Below are positions 12,401 to 19,328 of a stretch of 64,000 nucleotides of DNA, in pieces. The position numbers and the translations under genes are program-made. The stretch covers positions 47,253,797 to 47,317,796 of the forward strand of contig CP136061.1 of the NCBI GenBank assembly GCA_032622095.1, in the 5' to 3' direction. This DNA comes from Siphonodentalium dalli. Lineage: Eukaryota; Mollusca; Scaphopoda; Gadilida; Siphonodentaliidae. Below the pieces are notes generated by a model. The model saw nothing but the letters and a program-made list of their open reading frames with translations. It was not told where the DNA came from and did no database searches. Within the stretch, counting starts at the first letter, position 1, and each line of letters starts with the position of its first letter.

Positions 12401-12719
12401 TAACAAGACACAGCGAGTGCATGCACATGATCAGCTTGAAGTGACATAGGTGGTTCATCGCTATTTATGAAGTGGAGACTGCAGTTATTGGTTGACGAAC
12501 CTCGGAAACGTTCGTGTAAACCGTATGGCGATTTGTACTAATTGTGTGAATGTGGAAGGTGTGTGATTATATTTCTATAAATTGCAGGCTGCTTTGAGAA
12601 AGATCAGTTCCATTAGAGAATTAGACATGATGACGCAGGTTGACCAGAAACAATTATTACAGCCTCGTCTTATGGACTCATTCCTTATATGCACACACAG
12701 CGATGAGAACTTTGTGTGA
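380..12719 (+). CDS. INSC: Inscuteable homologue, C-terminal part, nine exons (5' end outside window)
   Basis: Inscuteable is the adaptor that links the Par3/aPKC polarity complex to LGN/Pins and so orients the mitotic spindle. Nine exons join in frame at 380-432, 1423-1540, 5099-5212, 5602-5727, 6781-6952, 7496-7671, 8976-9201, 10650-10726 and 12588-12719. All introns are GT-AG, and the sum is 1194 bases (397 codons plus stop). The product is a run of armadillo-like helices. Blocks recalled from vertebrate INSC are recognisable: EGEHMCYIVAR-EGG, AAGVIAQITSP, AAIANITFMDNMACE, ILANLSVN, ACERVQQKAAIALTRL, RNNSDAVLIACLAALR and the C-terminal QPRLMDSFL. The protein ends in ENFV-COOH, close to the PDZ-binding-type end of vertebrate INSC. 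The N-terminal LGN-binding part must lie upstream. Family assignment is strong; exon edges rest on phase and splice consensus only. Confidence 0.9.
433..683. repeat. Minisatellite, ~24-bp unit, about ten copies
   Basis: Units alternate between ATTATCACTGGGAGTTAAAT and GTTATCACTGGGACTAATAT forms, so the higher-order period is about 48 bp. The array starts directly at the INSC splice donor after base 432, so the 5' splice site borders the repeat. Confidence 0.85.
712..1045. repeat. Family A MITE copy, truncated
   Basis: The left palindrome (GCAGAATGAGGACCCTAGATG and its complement) is followed by the ~250-bp spacer. The second palindrome is lost after GGATGAATTTAGTGACA. Confidence 0.7.
1423..1540 (+). 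CDS. INSC: INSC exon
   Basis: The acceptor is TTTTGCAG and the donor is CAG|GTACTA. It contributes about 39 residues beginning SISETTDHELSQ and ending LGHMIQ, phase 2 in and phase 0 out. This is the helical lead-in to the armadillo region. Confidence 0.85.
1541..2542. other. INSC intron, no feature recognised
   Basis: The sequence is AT-rich. Short open frames here have no exon-like flanks and no recognisable protein. I see no repeat shared with the rest of the window. Confidence 0.5.
2543..2940. repeat. Family A MITE copy, both palindromes
   Basis: There are two diverged palindromes (2543-2645 and 2825-2935), each with GGTGAATTT-type arms and CTCATTCTGC ends, around the usual spacer (CTATATCCCCTAATTTGC). 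Confidence 0.75.
3611..5068. repeat. Three tandem copies of a ~470-505-bp unit containing family A MITE
   Basis: CATCAATGAGTATTTAGTAA recurs at 3611 and 4082 and, with one change, at 4587, so unlike other copies this is a tandem array of the MITE plus flank. Each unit carries two palindromes and the spacer. The copies agree closely, so the amplification is younger than the family. The array ends 30 bases before an INSC exon. Confidence 0.85.
5099..5212 (+). CDS. INSC: INSC exon, start of armadillo repeats
   Basis: The exon has 38 codons, phase 0 to 0, beginning KLIDMLDKAENILVVRSALN and ending HMCYIVAR. The donor is GTTAGT. The acceptor AG (5097-5098) lies only about 30 bases downstream of a palindromic MITE copy, so the branch point probably lies inside transposon-derived sequence. 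Confidence 0.9.
5602..5727 (+). CDS. INSC: INSC exon, armadillo repeat
   Basis: The exon has 42 codons, phase 0 to 0, with acceptor TTTTTTTGCAG and donor AGA|GTAAGC. It starts EGGLRSMLEMC and contains ALATICCVDE, matching the ALASICCVEE block I recall from vertebrate INSC. Confidence 0.92.
5728..6780. other. INSC intron with short GCCGCTAG-type inverted repeats
   Basis: Motifs of the type TTCTGCCGCTAG and CTAGTGGCAGAATAGCCT occur in both orientations at about 5788-5950 and 6345-6375. They suggest a degraded palindromic element of about 590 bp. Nothing else was recognised. Confidence 0.4.
6781..6952 (+). CDS. INSC: INSC exon, armadillo repeat
   Basis: The acceptor is TGTTCCAG and the donor is G|GTTAGT. 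Phase 0 in, phase 1 out. It reads EGGIERLAEILCDS and then AAGVIAQITSPSL, one of the best conserved INSC blocks. The open frame continues upstream and downstream only by chance. Confidence 0.93.
7496..7671 (+). CDS. INSC: INSC exon, armadillo repeat
   Basis: The acceptor is TTTGCCAG and the donor is CAG|GTTAGT. Phase 1 in, phase 0 out. It contains EIFLLSSAAIANITFMDN and MACECLLQ, which are conserved in INSC. Confidence 0.93.
7679..7812. repeat. Right-end fragment of the Tc1/mariner-type MITE (family B)
   Basis: GAATGG, AAGCCATATTTCTGACTAAAT and TTCTGCTGTGGTTAAGGAGTC followed by GGCATTACTGTA match the right arm of the copies at 16510, 21435 and 29185. The left arm is absent. Confidence 0.6.
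7843..8217. repeat. Family A MITE copy
   Basis: It starts AAGCCTTGAAATAGTGTGTC, the true terminal sequence of the family. It has a complete left palindrome, a spacer and a shortened right palindrome in which the arms meet directly (GGTGATGACCCTC). Confidence 0.8.
8361..8876. repeat. TTAA-flanked MITE (family C), 516 bp
   Basis: TTAA is duplicated on both sides (8357-8360 and 8877-8880). The ends are AGATGGATTATCTC and its near-perfect complement GAGATAATCCACCT. An inner inverted pair carries CCTGTCCGGAAAGG and TTTCCGGACAGGAG. There is no coding capacity. Same family as 15013-15382. Confidence 0.8.
8976..9201 (+). CDS. INSC: INSC exon, armadillo repeat
   Basis: The acceptor is TTACCAG and the donor is G|GTAAGA. 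Phase 0 in, phase 1 out, 75 codons. It contains VATILANLSVNDNC, GIEVLIKFMNERP and ACERVQQKAAIALTRLCRD. This is the longest exon of the gene in the window. Confidence 0.93.
9440..9871. repeat. TTAA-flanked MITE (family D), 432 bp
   Basis: TTAA at 9436-9439 and 9872-9875 flank an 18-bp perfect terminal inverted repeat AGGCCCACTTAATTTTCG. A palindrome near the centre is built on ACTCTATATATTTAGATAT. A piggyBac/Kolobok-type duplication is the likely class. Confidence 0.88.
9957..10136. repeat. Palindromic TTAA-type MITE (family E), 180 bp
   Basis: The ends are CCCTTTCAGTGCCAAG and the complement CTTGGCACTGAAAGGG. TTAA lies on the left; the right flank reads TTGT, so one duplication copy is mutated. 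The centre is GGAAAGAGCTCTAAGAGCTC. Same family as 16013-16219. Confidence 0.8.
10650..10726 (+). CDS. INSC: INSC exon
   Basis: The acceptor is TTGTTGCAG and the donor is CTG|GTAAGC. Phase 1 in, phase 0 out. It reads GVSRLTNLCRDRSERNNSD and then AVLIACL, a conserved block just before the last exon. Confidence 0.93.
10880..11107. repeat. Two-copy direct repeat of ~130 bp
   Basis: GATTC...GATGCAAAT...TTTATTCCACACC and TTTAATCCATGACTGTGAC occur twice, at about 10900-10970 and 11030-11105. The repeat lies in an INSC intron. Confidence 0.6.
11425..11523. repeat. Imperfect palindrome, ~99 bp
   Basis: GGGCTTTGATATAAAACAG pairs with CTGTTTTACGTCAAAGCCC. A related half-site is at about 11968 (GGGCTTTGACATAAAACAGC). 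Probably a small MITE. Confidence 0.6.
12185..12308. repeat. Palindrome with ~55-bp arms
   Basis: AAGAAATGATTTGAAAATCG and then ATTGGGGTCATTG pair with CAATGACCCCAATCGATTTT and CAAGTCATTTCTT. The loop is AACTATGTTG. Fold-back or MITE remnant in the last INSC intron. Confidence 0.7.
12588..12719 (+). CDS. INSC: INSC terminal exon with stop
   Basis: The acceptor is ATAAATTGCAG. It encodes 43 residues beginning AALRKISSIRELD and ending QPRLMDSFLICTHSDENFV before TGA. The end resembles the vertebrate C-terminus, which I recall as ending ESFV and serving as a PDZ ligand; here Asn replaces Ser at the -2 position. Confidence 0.93.
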   Translation, partial: AALRKISSIRELDMMTQVDQKQLLQPRLMDSFLICTHSDENFV

Positions 12720-13691
12720 CATATATTAACTAGAGCTTATAGATGCTCTATCTCTTCCTGGCAACAACAACAACAACAAAATTTGTTGGAAACAGTTTTT
12801 GCAGCATGTTTCCATTATTGTTCCCAAAAACATAAGATAACAAATGTTAAATGGTGTTATACATATTTCACCTAAAAGTGTTTTAGAAGATAAGGTTGAA
12901 GTCAAGAATTTTTACTGATGACGTTGAATTCAAGGATTTTTACTGAATCCATTTGGTTTCTCTAAAAAAAATACCTTTGACTCCATAGATACATACTGTA
13001 TATAGAAACTTTACTGGTATTAAGGTTGTCCAAAAATGAGGGTGATGGTGATGGACACAATGCAGTTGATCTTGAATGCCTGTCACGGGGTTAACAGAGG
13101 GGGGTGGGGGATGGGTGAATACTGAATACCAGTTAAGAAATTTTGTGATGAAGGAAATAGTTTTTACACTTGAATGCCATCTATTTTTCTCAATAGTAAT
13201 CTGCCAAACTGTACCTCATGAAGAGAAAAAGTCCTGACAGCTACAGTATATTAGTCTGTTTTCCAGACCGGACACAATGTGGTTGATCTGTGAATGCCTG
13301 TCAAAGTCAATCAAACTAGTGCCTGATTAACAGAAAGAAACCTGAAAAATGATAAAAAGGCCCATTCTGGCCATCAAATACCACAATTTGTTGCAATCAA
13401 TTTGTATCCCGAATACCATTTAATAGGTGTGAATCCTGAATACCAGCTAACAGTTGGGTACGAATCCCACGCACCACCTGAATCATGCATACAAAAAGGC
13501 GGGTGACACGGTACTGACACCCCCACAAATTTTGACTATATAATTTGAAATGAGATATCAAAACATATCAACATAGAATATTTCCAACATTACTCATCTG
13601 TATAATGCTTATAAACATGTTTTCTTTCTTGTAATTTACTGTGTGATTTTCATACAAAAACAATGGAAGGAAAGAAACAGCCCTTTTTTAA
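12720..13691. other. Putative INSC 3' UTR and flank
   Basis: No exon and no clear AATAAA lies within the first kilobase after the stop. (CAA)n occurs at about 12763. The nearest AATAAA noted outside a MITE is at 15776-15781, so the 3' end of the transcript is unresolved. Confidence 0.4.
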
Positions 13692-14983
13692 CACTTCCAT
13701 GACTAGAGCTTCTCGAAATTTTGCGAAAAACCCTGTGCCAATACTAGTGTTCAAACGATTAGTCGACAAATAATCGTCGACGCTGGTTTTTCGGGTAATC
13801 GACTCTAACTTCCACAGTCGACTAGTCGAAATACAGTATCTAATCTCATCAGCTGGCCTTGACAATGCATGGTTTCACTAAATGTGGGTCAGAAAAGCAG
13901 CAAAGATAGCTAGTCTATGTTCAAGAAGCTTTCCAAAGTCCAAACATATGTCCTAATGTCGAGCTTGACATAGAACTACGCCGAAATTCGCCAATGCGAT
14001 AATTCAAGTTAACCATTATCATTACAAGAGCAGTAACTCTATATTTGACTTCTAAAAAGTATGTGGTCCATAAACAGTAAATATTACGTCGCGGCGTACT
14101 TGACCGACGTCTCACGCATGTTCCAGGTTAATGCCACGTGGTCTTTGCATTGCGTCATTTAGTTTCTACGCTCGCGCACATTTCATACTCCCTATACCGC
14201 GGACGCAAAAATTCGTAGTGCGCATTTCTAACCAACACAGGTAAAGAGGGAGGGGCTTCCACAAAAGTGTTCGTCGACACTAACTGAGTCTAACTCTCTG
14301 CTTGCTACGTACGCCTTACGGAAGTTATGGCAACTTACAAAGTAGGCCTATGTACACATCGTATATATAATCATTAATAATTATAATGTGTGTCACACAG
14401 TATGTGTGCCACACAGTGTGTGTGCACGTTTTCTTTTGTTTTGTTTTTTATTTTGAGCTGACTCTGAGACTGAGTATCGTTTATTTTCTATACACTGGCA
14501 GGGAAGTATTTATTTGATTTCATGATTAACAGAAAATCCCTCAATTATTTCCTCAATTATTTATTCTCATTATCATCGTAGATTCGTAGGGAACTTATTT
14601 GCGATCGGTGGGTTTCTAGAGCACCGGTTCATTTGCAACAAAACCACGTGACGTGTCACGTGATTCAATTCTCCGATCACAGTAGAGTGTAAATAGTGTG
14701 ATGATGGCACGGAATTTGTAATTTTCTTTCACATGTGCTTCATTAGTATAAGGTTGGTGATGTATTTGGCCGACTAGTCGACGTCGACTCGACTTTTGGT
14801 GTTCGACTAGTCGACTCCAGAATCCCAGAGTCGTTTGAACACTAGCCAATACCTTGACCTTGTAAGCCAGTGCATCCTCTATATGTGAGGCTCCCTATGG
14901 GAGAATCCCATACTAGTATATAAGATAATGCACTGGCACAGGGTATTTAATGCTGCACCAGAGCAGCTCCTGTCACGAAAGAG
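13692..14983. repeat. TTAA-flanked palindromic MITE (family F) split by a hAT element
   Basis: TTAA at 13688-13691 and 14984-14987. The left end CACTTCCATGACTAGAGC pairs loosely with the right end GCTCCTGTCACGAAAGAG. The inner block CTATATGTGAGGCTCCCTAT is shared with 24667, 46582, 61681 and others. Without the inserted element the MITE is only about 190 bp. Confidence 0.8.
13745..14844. mobile_element. Non-autonomous hAT element, 1100 bp, perfect 8-bp target duplication
   Basis: GCCAATAC flanks both ends (13737-13744 and 14845-14852). The terminal inverted repeats are TAGTGTTCAAACGAtT and AGTCGTTTGAACACTA. Subterminal copies of AGTCGAC/CTAGTCGA cluster at 13760-13830 and 14768-14818, as expected for transposase-binding sites of hAT elements. 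No long open frame remains. It is inserted within the family F MITE. Confidence 0.9.
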
Positions 14984-15012
14984 TTAACTCTGAAGTAGTA
15001 TCCATGATTTAA

Positions 15013-15382
15013 AGATGGTCCATCCCTTCCTAAATCTGTTTCTAAATACCTAAATTCCGGAGTATAAAATAATAGATATGACTCGAAGACACCTGTCTGG
15101 AACGCTCTATCAATTAATATTTATTTTATATCGATATTTTCTTATATAATGTGATAATCAAGTGGGACATTTTTTTGTTACTATTTTTATAATATCCTGC
15201 ATGGTACGATCGGAACGAAAGCGAGCCATACAATGTCCCAAATTGATTGTATGCATATTATACCAGAAAATTCGACATGAAATAAATATTATTAAATTTA
15301 TAGAGGCGTATCCAGACAGGGATATTTATTATTTTATACTCAGGAAACTATAAAATTTGCTATAGGAAGAGATACAGCATCT
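15013..15382. repeat. Family C MITE copy
   Basis: TTAA precedes AGATGG and TTAT follows GCATCT. The inner inverted pair CACCTGTCTGG and CCAGACAGGG matches the copy at 8361-8876. The short open frame at 15162 is a chance frame. Confidence 0.7.
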
Positions 15383-16012
15383 TTATAATCTTTCCGAGGC
15401 AAATAAGATAAATGTATGTCACGTATTTATGCACCTATTTTGAATGCCCTAAACCAGGAAGGAATGTGACAAAAGTGAGAATTACTTCGTATAAAGCGAG
15501 GCTCCAATCTGCCATGGACCTTTCAGTTCTCTGCTGGTGATGGCCTACTAGAATATTGATCAATCATAGCAACTTTTGGGCATTTCTGATACTGTCTCAT
15601 ATTATTTCAACGTTCTACACTTAGAAATTCTTCATACATTCCATTATTCCAATGATCTGTCTCATTTAGAGATGTGTCTCATCCATATAGTATTCAAACA
15701 TTGTTGATATTACTATTGTTATTTTTGTTAAGAATTTTACATCCGATTTTGTCATCTTTATTATGCAGTGATATAAATAAATTTAGTATACTTTGTTGAC
15801 AGATTTTCAATCATTGCCTTATTTCTAGTCATTTGAGCCACCAAATTATGTCTACCAGAAGGGGTAATATAGATAGATAAATTCACGAATCATTGGTACA
15901 AGCTATATCTGCTCTGAAAAACATTTACAAAAGCCATAGCAATTTTCCAGCTGTTTTAAATTTTCAAGAGTTCACAAAAATGCTCTTCATAGGTGACAGA
16001 AACACTCTTTAA

Positions 16013-16219
16013 CCCATTCAGTGCCAAGACCGATTTTTTTATCAACCCATATTGCCTTGATCATTTTTCAAATTTATTGATTATAATAATGTGATACATT
16101 GATGGAAAGAGCTCTTGGAGCTCTTTCCATCAATGTATCACATTATTATAATCAATAAATTTGAAAAATGATCAAGGAAATATGGGTTGATACAAAAATC
16201 GGACTTGGCACTGAAAGGG
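16013..16219. repeat. Family E MITE copy, perfect TTAA flanks
   Basis: TTAA at 16009-16012 and 16220-16223. The ends are CCCATTCAGTGCCAAG and CTTGGCACTGAAAGGG. It is almost fully palindromic, meeting at GAGCTCTTGGAGCTC. Confidence 0.88.
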
Positions 16220-16509
16220 TTAAATTTATCAAATCGGAAAGAGACGGGACCCAATTTTTCTTAATTTTGTGAATAAGTCTTTCTATAGCATATAAAGTTT
16301 GTATAAAATTATTTAGTGTAGTTATTATTATTGTTGATCCCTGGAACTGGACCGAAATCAATTCTAATTAAAATTAGACTCTCAAACAGCTCCGTGTTGC
16401 AGAGTCTAAAGGATTTCACTGCATGTCACATTACTGCCGCTAAATAACTGCATCCAATCCATCCAGTATGACATCACAGTGCACAAGTGTTTGTTATGAT
16501 TGACAGATA

Positions 16510-16694
16510 CAGTAATGCTCTAAATAATTGACTCCTTAATAACAGCAGAATTATAGGTAACTTTTCAGGATTTAGTCGGAAATATGGCTTGTTGCTTTCC
16601 GATGAATGGCAACAAGCCATATTTCCGACTAAATCCTGAAAAGTTACCCAGAATTCTGCTGTGGTTAAGGAGTCGATTATTTAGAGCATTACTG
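16510..16694. repeat. Tc1/mariner-type palindromic MITE (family B), 185 bp
   Basis: The flanks are TA (16508-16509 and 16695-16696) and the ends are CAGTAATGCTCTAAATAA and the complement. The arms pair over almost the full length through GGCTTGTTGC and GATGAATGGCAAC. The length and TA duplication fit a Tc1/mariner-derived MITE. Confidence 0.87.
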
Positions 16695-17842
16695 TATCTC
16701 CTTTCGGTTATTTTTTATCCCCTGCTTCCAGCTGGTGTTAACTATTGAAATTCTTGGAAATACATATTTCTATTTTCCTATTATTATTGGTCAATTCTGG
16801 ACTCTTCATGGATGCTTTTAGTGTTTTATTTGTTGTCATTATCTCCACTTTTGTAAACACTGTGAAATTATCAATGTGACAGAAAATTGATTGCGCTATT
16901 TTTAGCTATGTGGCGATTGACTGGCTGACACTCATGTAATGCTTGTTGGTGGTAATGGACTCTTTAATTAGAACTGGACCAGGATGGAACAAGCTTTAAA
17001 ATCCAGTCTGTTCTATCTTCCTTATATTTTCAAATGGGTAGTTGACATAACTCGACATTCGGAAATTAGAATGTACATGTCTCTGTAATGTTATTGACAA
17101 TGATCCACAGAGTCCTCTGAGAGTAATGTAGTAAAGTAGTTCATAGTTTCATACTGTAACGTAACCATGTTGCATTGGATTACGTTACCAGCATGCCCCT
17201 CCTGCTTCAGGAAATCAAGATGGCTGCCTGAGTTAAAAAAATTATTTGTTTTTCATCACTTACAGGTGGATTTATCATCTGTATTGAAAAAATAACATGG
17301 CAATATTTCAGGTATTATCAGTAATGCAATTTCTTCGCGATCGGCCAACTGAAAATATTCAAATGTCATTCTTATCAATGTAAAATGAGCAGAAATATAT
17401 CTGTTTTCATTGAGATCAGTGCAGATTTATCATTTAAAAGACTTCATTGCTTGTTCTTCTAAACTAACAAGTGACTCACAGATAATTTTGGTTTCTAACT
17501 GTTGTAATGATGTTGGCCAAGGTGTATACAAATATTCCCCCTATGAGCTCAAGATAATCAAAAAGTTGGGATACTTGCCTTATTTTGTGTCGAACTGGAT
17601 GGAATTCATTCATCGGCAGCCATTTCATATACGGTGCGGAGAATGTTGAAGTTTGCCGAATGGAAGTGCATCGATGGTTGTATCCGACCTCAATTGCAGA
17701 GGTCTTTGTAGTCAGGATTCCAGACTACAAAAAAAGCTTATGTACCCTATATGATTTATTATATTGTCAGTGGAGGACATGCCATGGTCAGCATATTTTG
17801 GTGCCTCGACATTCTAGTTCCAAATATCCAGTCTGAGCCTGC
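16695..17842. other. Convergent intergenic region, no gene recognised
   Basis: Open frames of 60-85 codons at 17410-17836 have no recognisable similarity and no exon-like context. They are treated as chance frames. Confidence 0.5.
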
Positions 17843-18240
17843 ATATAGTGTGTATGACATTTGCAGAATGAGGTCCCCAGAGGGTGAATTTAGTGATGCT
17901 GTACCGCAGTTGGGCTAGCATCACCAAATTCACCCTCTGTGGACCTCATTCTACTTAGGCCTCATCTTTTGGGAAGTATCTATAGTCTGAAATTAACATT
18001 GTTTTTAGTTACTTTTTCCCTTCTGTTCAGTTTCCATATCCCCTTATTTGTAGAAGATAAAATGCATAATCCAAGTGATTAATGAGTGAACATCACCATC
18101 TTCAACTGGGGAACTTCAATATGATCCTAGGTCTCCCATAGCAGTTGAGGCCTTAGCAGACTGAAGTCCCCAGAGGGTGAATTTGCTGATACTAGCCTGG
18201 GATAGCGTCACTAAATTCACCCTTTGGGGACCTCATTCGG
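17843..18240. repeat. Family A MITE copy, nearly complete
   Basis: Palindromes lie at about 17867-17951 and 18170-18235 around the standard spacer. The copy is the last repeat before the 3' end of the minus-strand receptor gene. Confidence 0.8.
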
Positions 18241-18306
18241 ACTATACCCAGACTTGGTCCAATCATTCGTCCATTAACCCTGACTCGAAGCCACAGTTTT
18301 CAAACC

Positions 18307-18312
18307 TTTATT
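18307..18312 (-). terminator. Candidate poly(A) signal of the minus-strand receptor gene
   Basis: AATAAA on the minus strand lies 260 bases downstream of the stop at 18572. It is the first such hexamer I see after the stop; no experimental support. Confidence 0.4.
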
Positions 18313-18571
18313 CTTGCGTAAACCAAAGCTTCTGGGTTTTTTCTCAACAAGATAGCTAGCATGATATCTCAAAAATGAAGAGAATCGGTAAACTGGCACT
18401 GATGTGATCGCAACATGTTATCACATAATAATAAGAAGTGCCATTTATGCCACAAATAATCACGAACATTAACATGGGGAGTGTCAGTACATGTATGTCA
18501 TGTGAATTCATTCTGTTGTATTTTCCAGATAAATAAACATGTTCATGCTAAATTGAATAGTATTTCATCTG

Positions 18572-19328
18572 TTAATTTTTGTTTTCTGCACTCTCATGTA
18601 AGAAAACAATTTCATCGTACTTATTTCCTCTTTCTCCGCCAATAATCACAGTTGATGTCCCTTTAATTGGCTCCACATTAGATGGGTCTCTGTCAGTAGA
18701 AGTTACACTCGTGCTTGTCCTTGAAGATGGGGCCAACACAATTTCCTCATACTTATTTCCTTTTTCTCCGCCAATAATCACAAGTGATCTCCCTTTACTT
18801 GGCTCTACATCAGACTGATCTCTGCCAGTAGAAGACAGACTGCCGCTTCTCCTTAAAGATTGGTCGACATTCTCGAGTTCAAAATATTTACATGAGTCTT
18901 GAGACATGCTTCCTAGTTCAGAAACAGATGTCTTCTCCAATTCAAAATACGGATTACTTTTCCGATCACCCTCATCTTGTGAAACACTGCCCTTTTCAGT
19001 AATTGTTTCTAGCACAAAATATGGATCATTTTCTTTGTCCGATTGAGAAACACCTCCTTCTTCTGGAACCTCTAGATCAAAGTATGGATTAGTATTTTGA
19101 CTTTCCATAGAACTATTCCTTTTAATCGAAGTTTTCTCCAGAACGAAATAAGGATTGACATTGGTATCCATGACGATGGACGTTTCTATGGTAGATGCAG
19201 ACACCGGTCCACTATGGCTAATCTCCATGTACACGTTACCCTCTTGTTGCATCTCTATAATATTTAGTTGTGAGTACGCCGTCTCCTCAGACGTGGCTTC
19301 ACTTCCGCTGCTTTTGGTTTTGAGACAC
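18572..19328 (-). CDS. Receptor terminal exon: cytoplasmic tail
   Basis: The acceptor is TTTAATTGTAG on the minus strand, phase 2 in. After R-CLKTKSSGSEA comes EETAYSQL, eleven residues, then YMEI, fitting (D/E)xxYxxL-x(6-12)-YxxI. Counting from the Met encoded at 19252, tyrosines at 35, 57, 78, 102 and 123 sit in NPYFVLE, NPYFDLE, DPYFVLE, NPYFELE and CKYFELE, spaced 21-24 residues. Then a ~45-residue module is duplicated: VEPSKG...VIIGGEKGNKYEEIV and VEPIKG...VIIGGERGNKYDEIV. The sequence between motifs is Ser/Asp-rich and looks disordered. A 757-bp uninterrupted exon with conserved motif spacing is clearly coding. Confidence 0.88.

Noticed and set aside
17410-17836. Plus-strand frames of ~80 codons as a small gene
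   Set aside because: There are two overlapping frames, no recognisable motif and no splice or poly(A) context. They lie between convergent genes.
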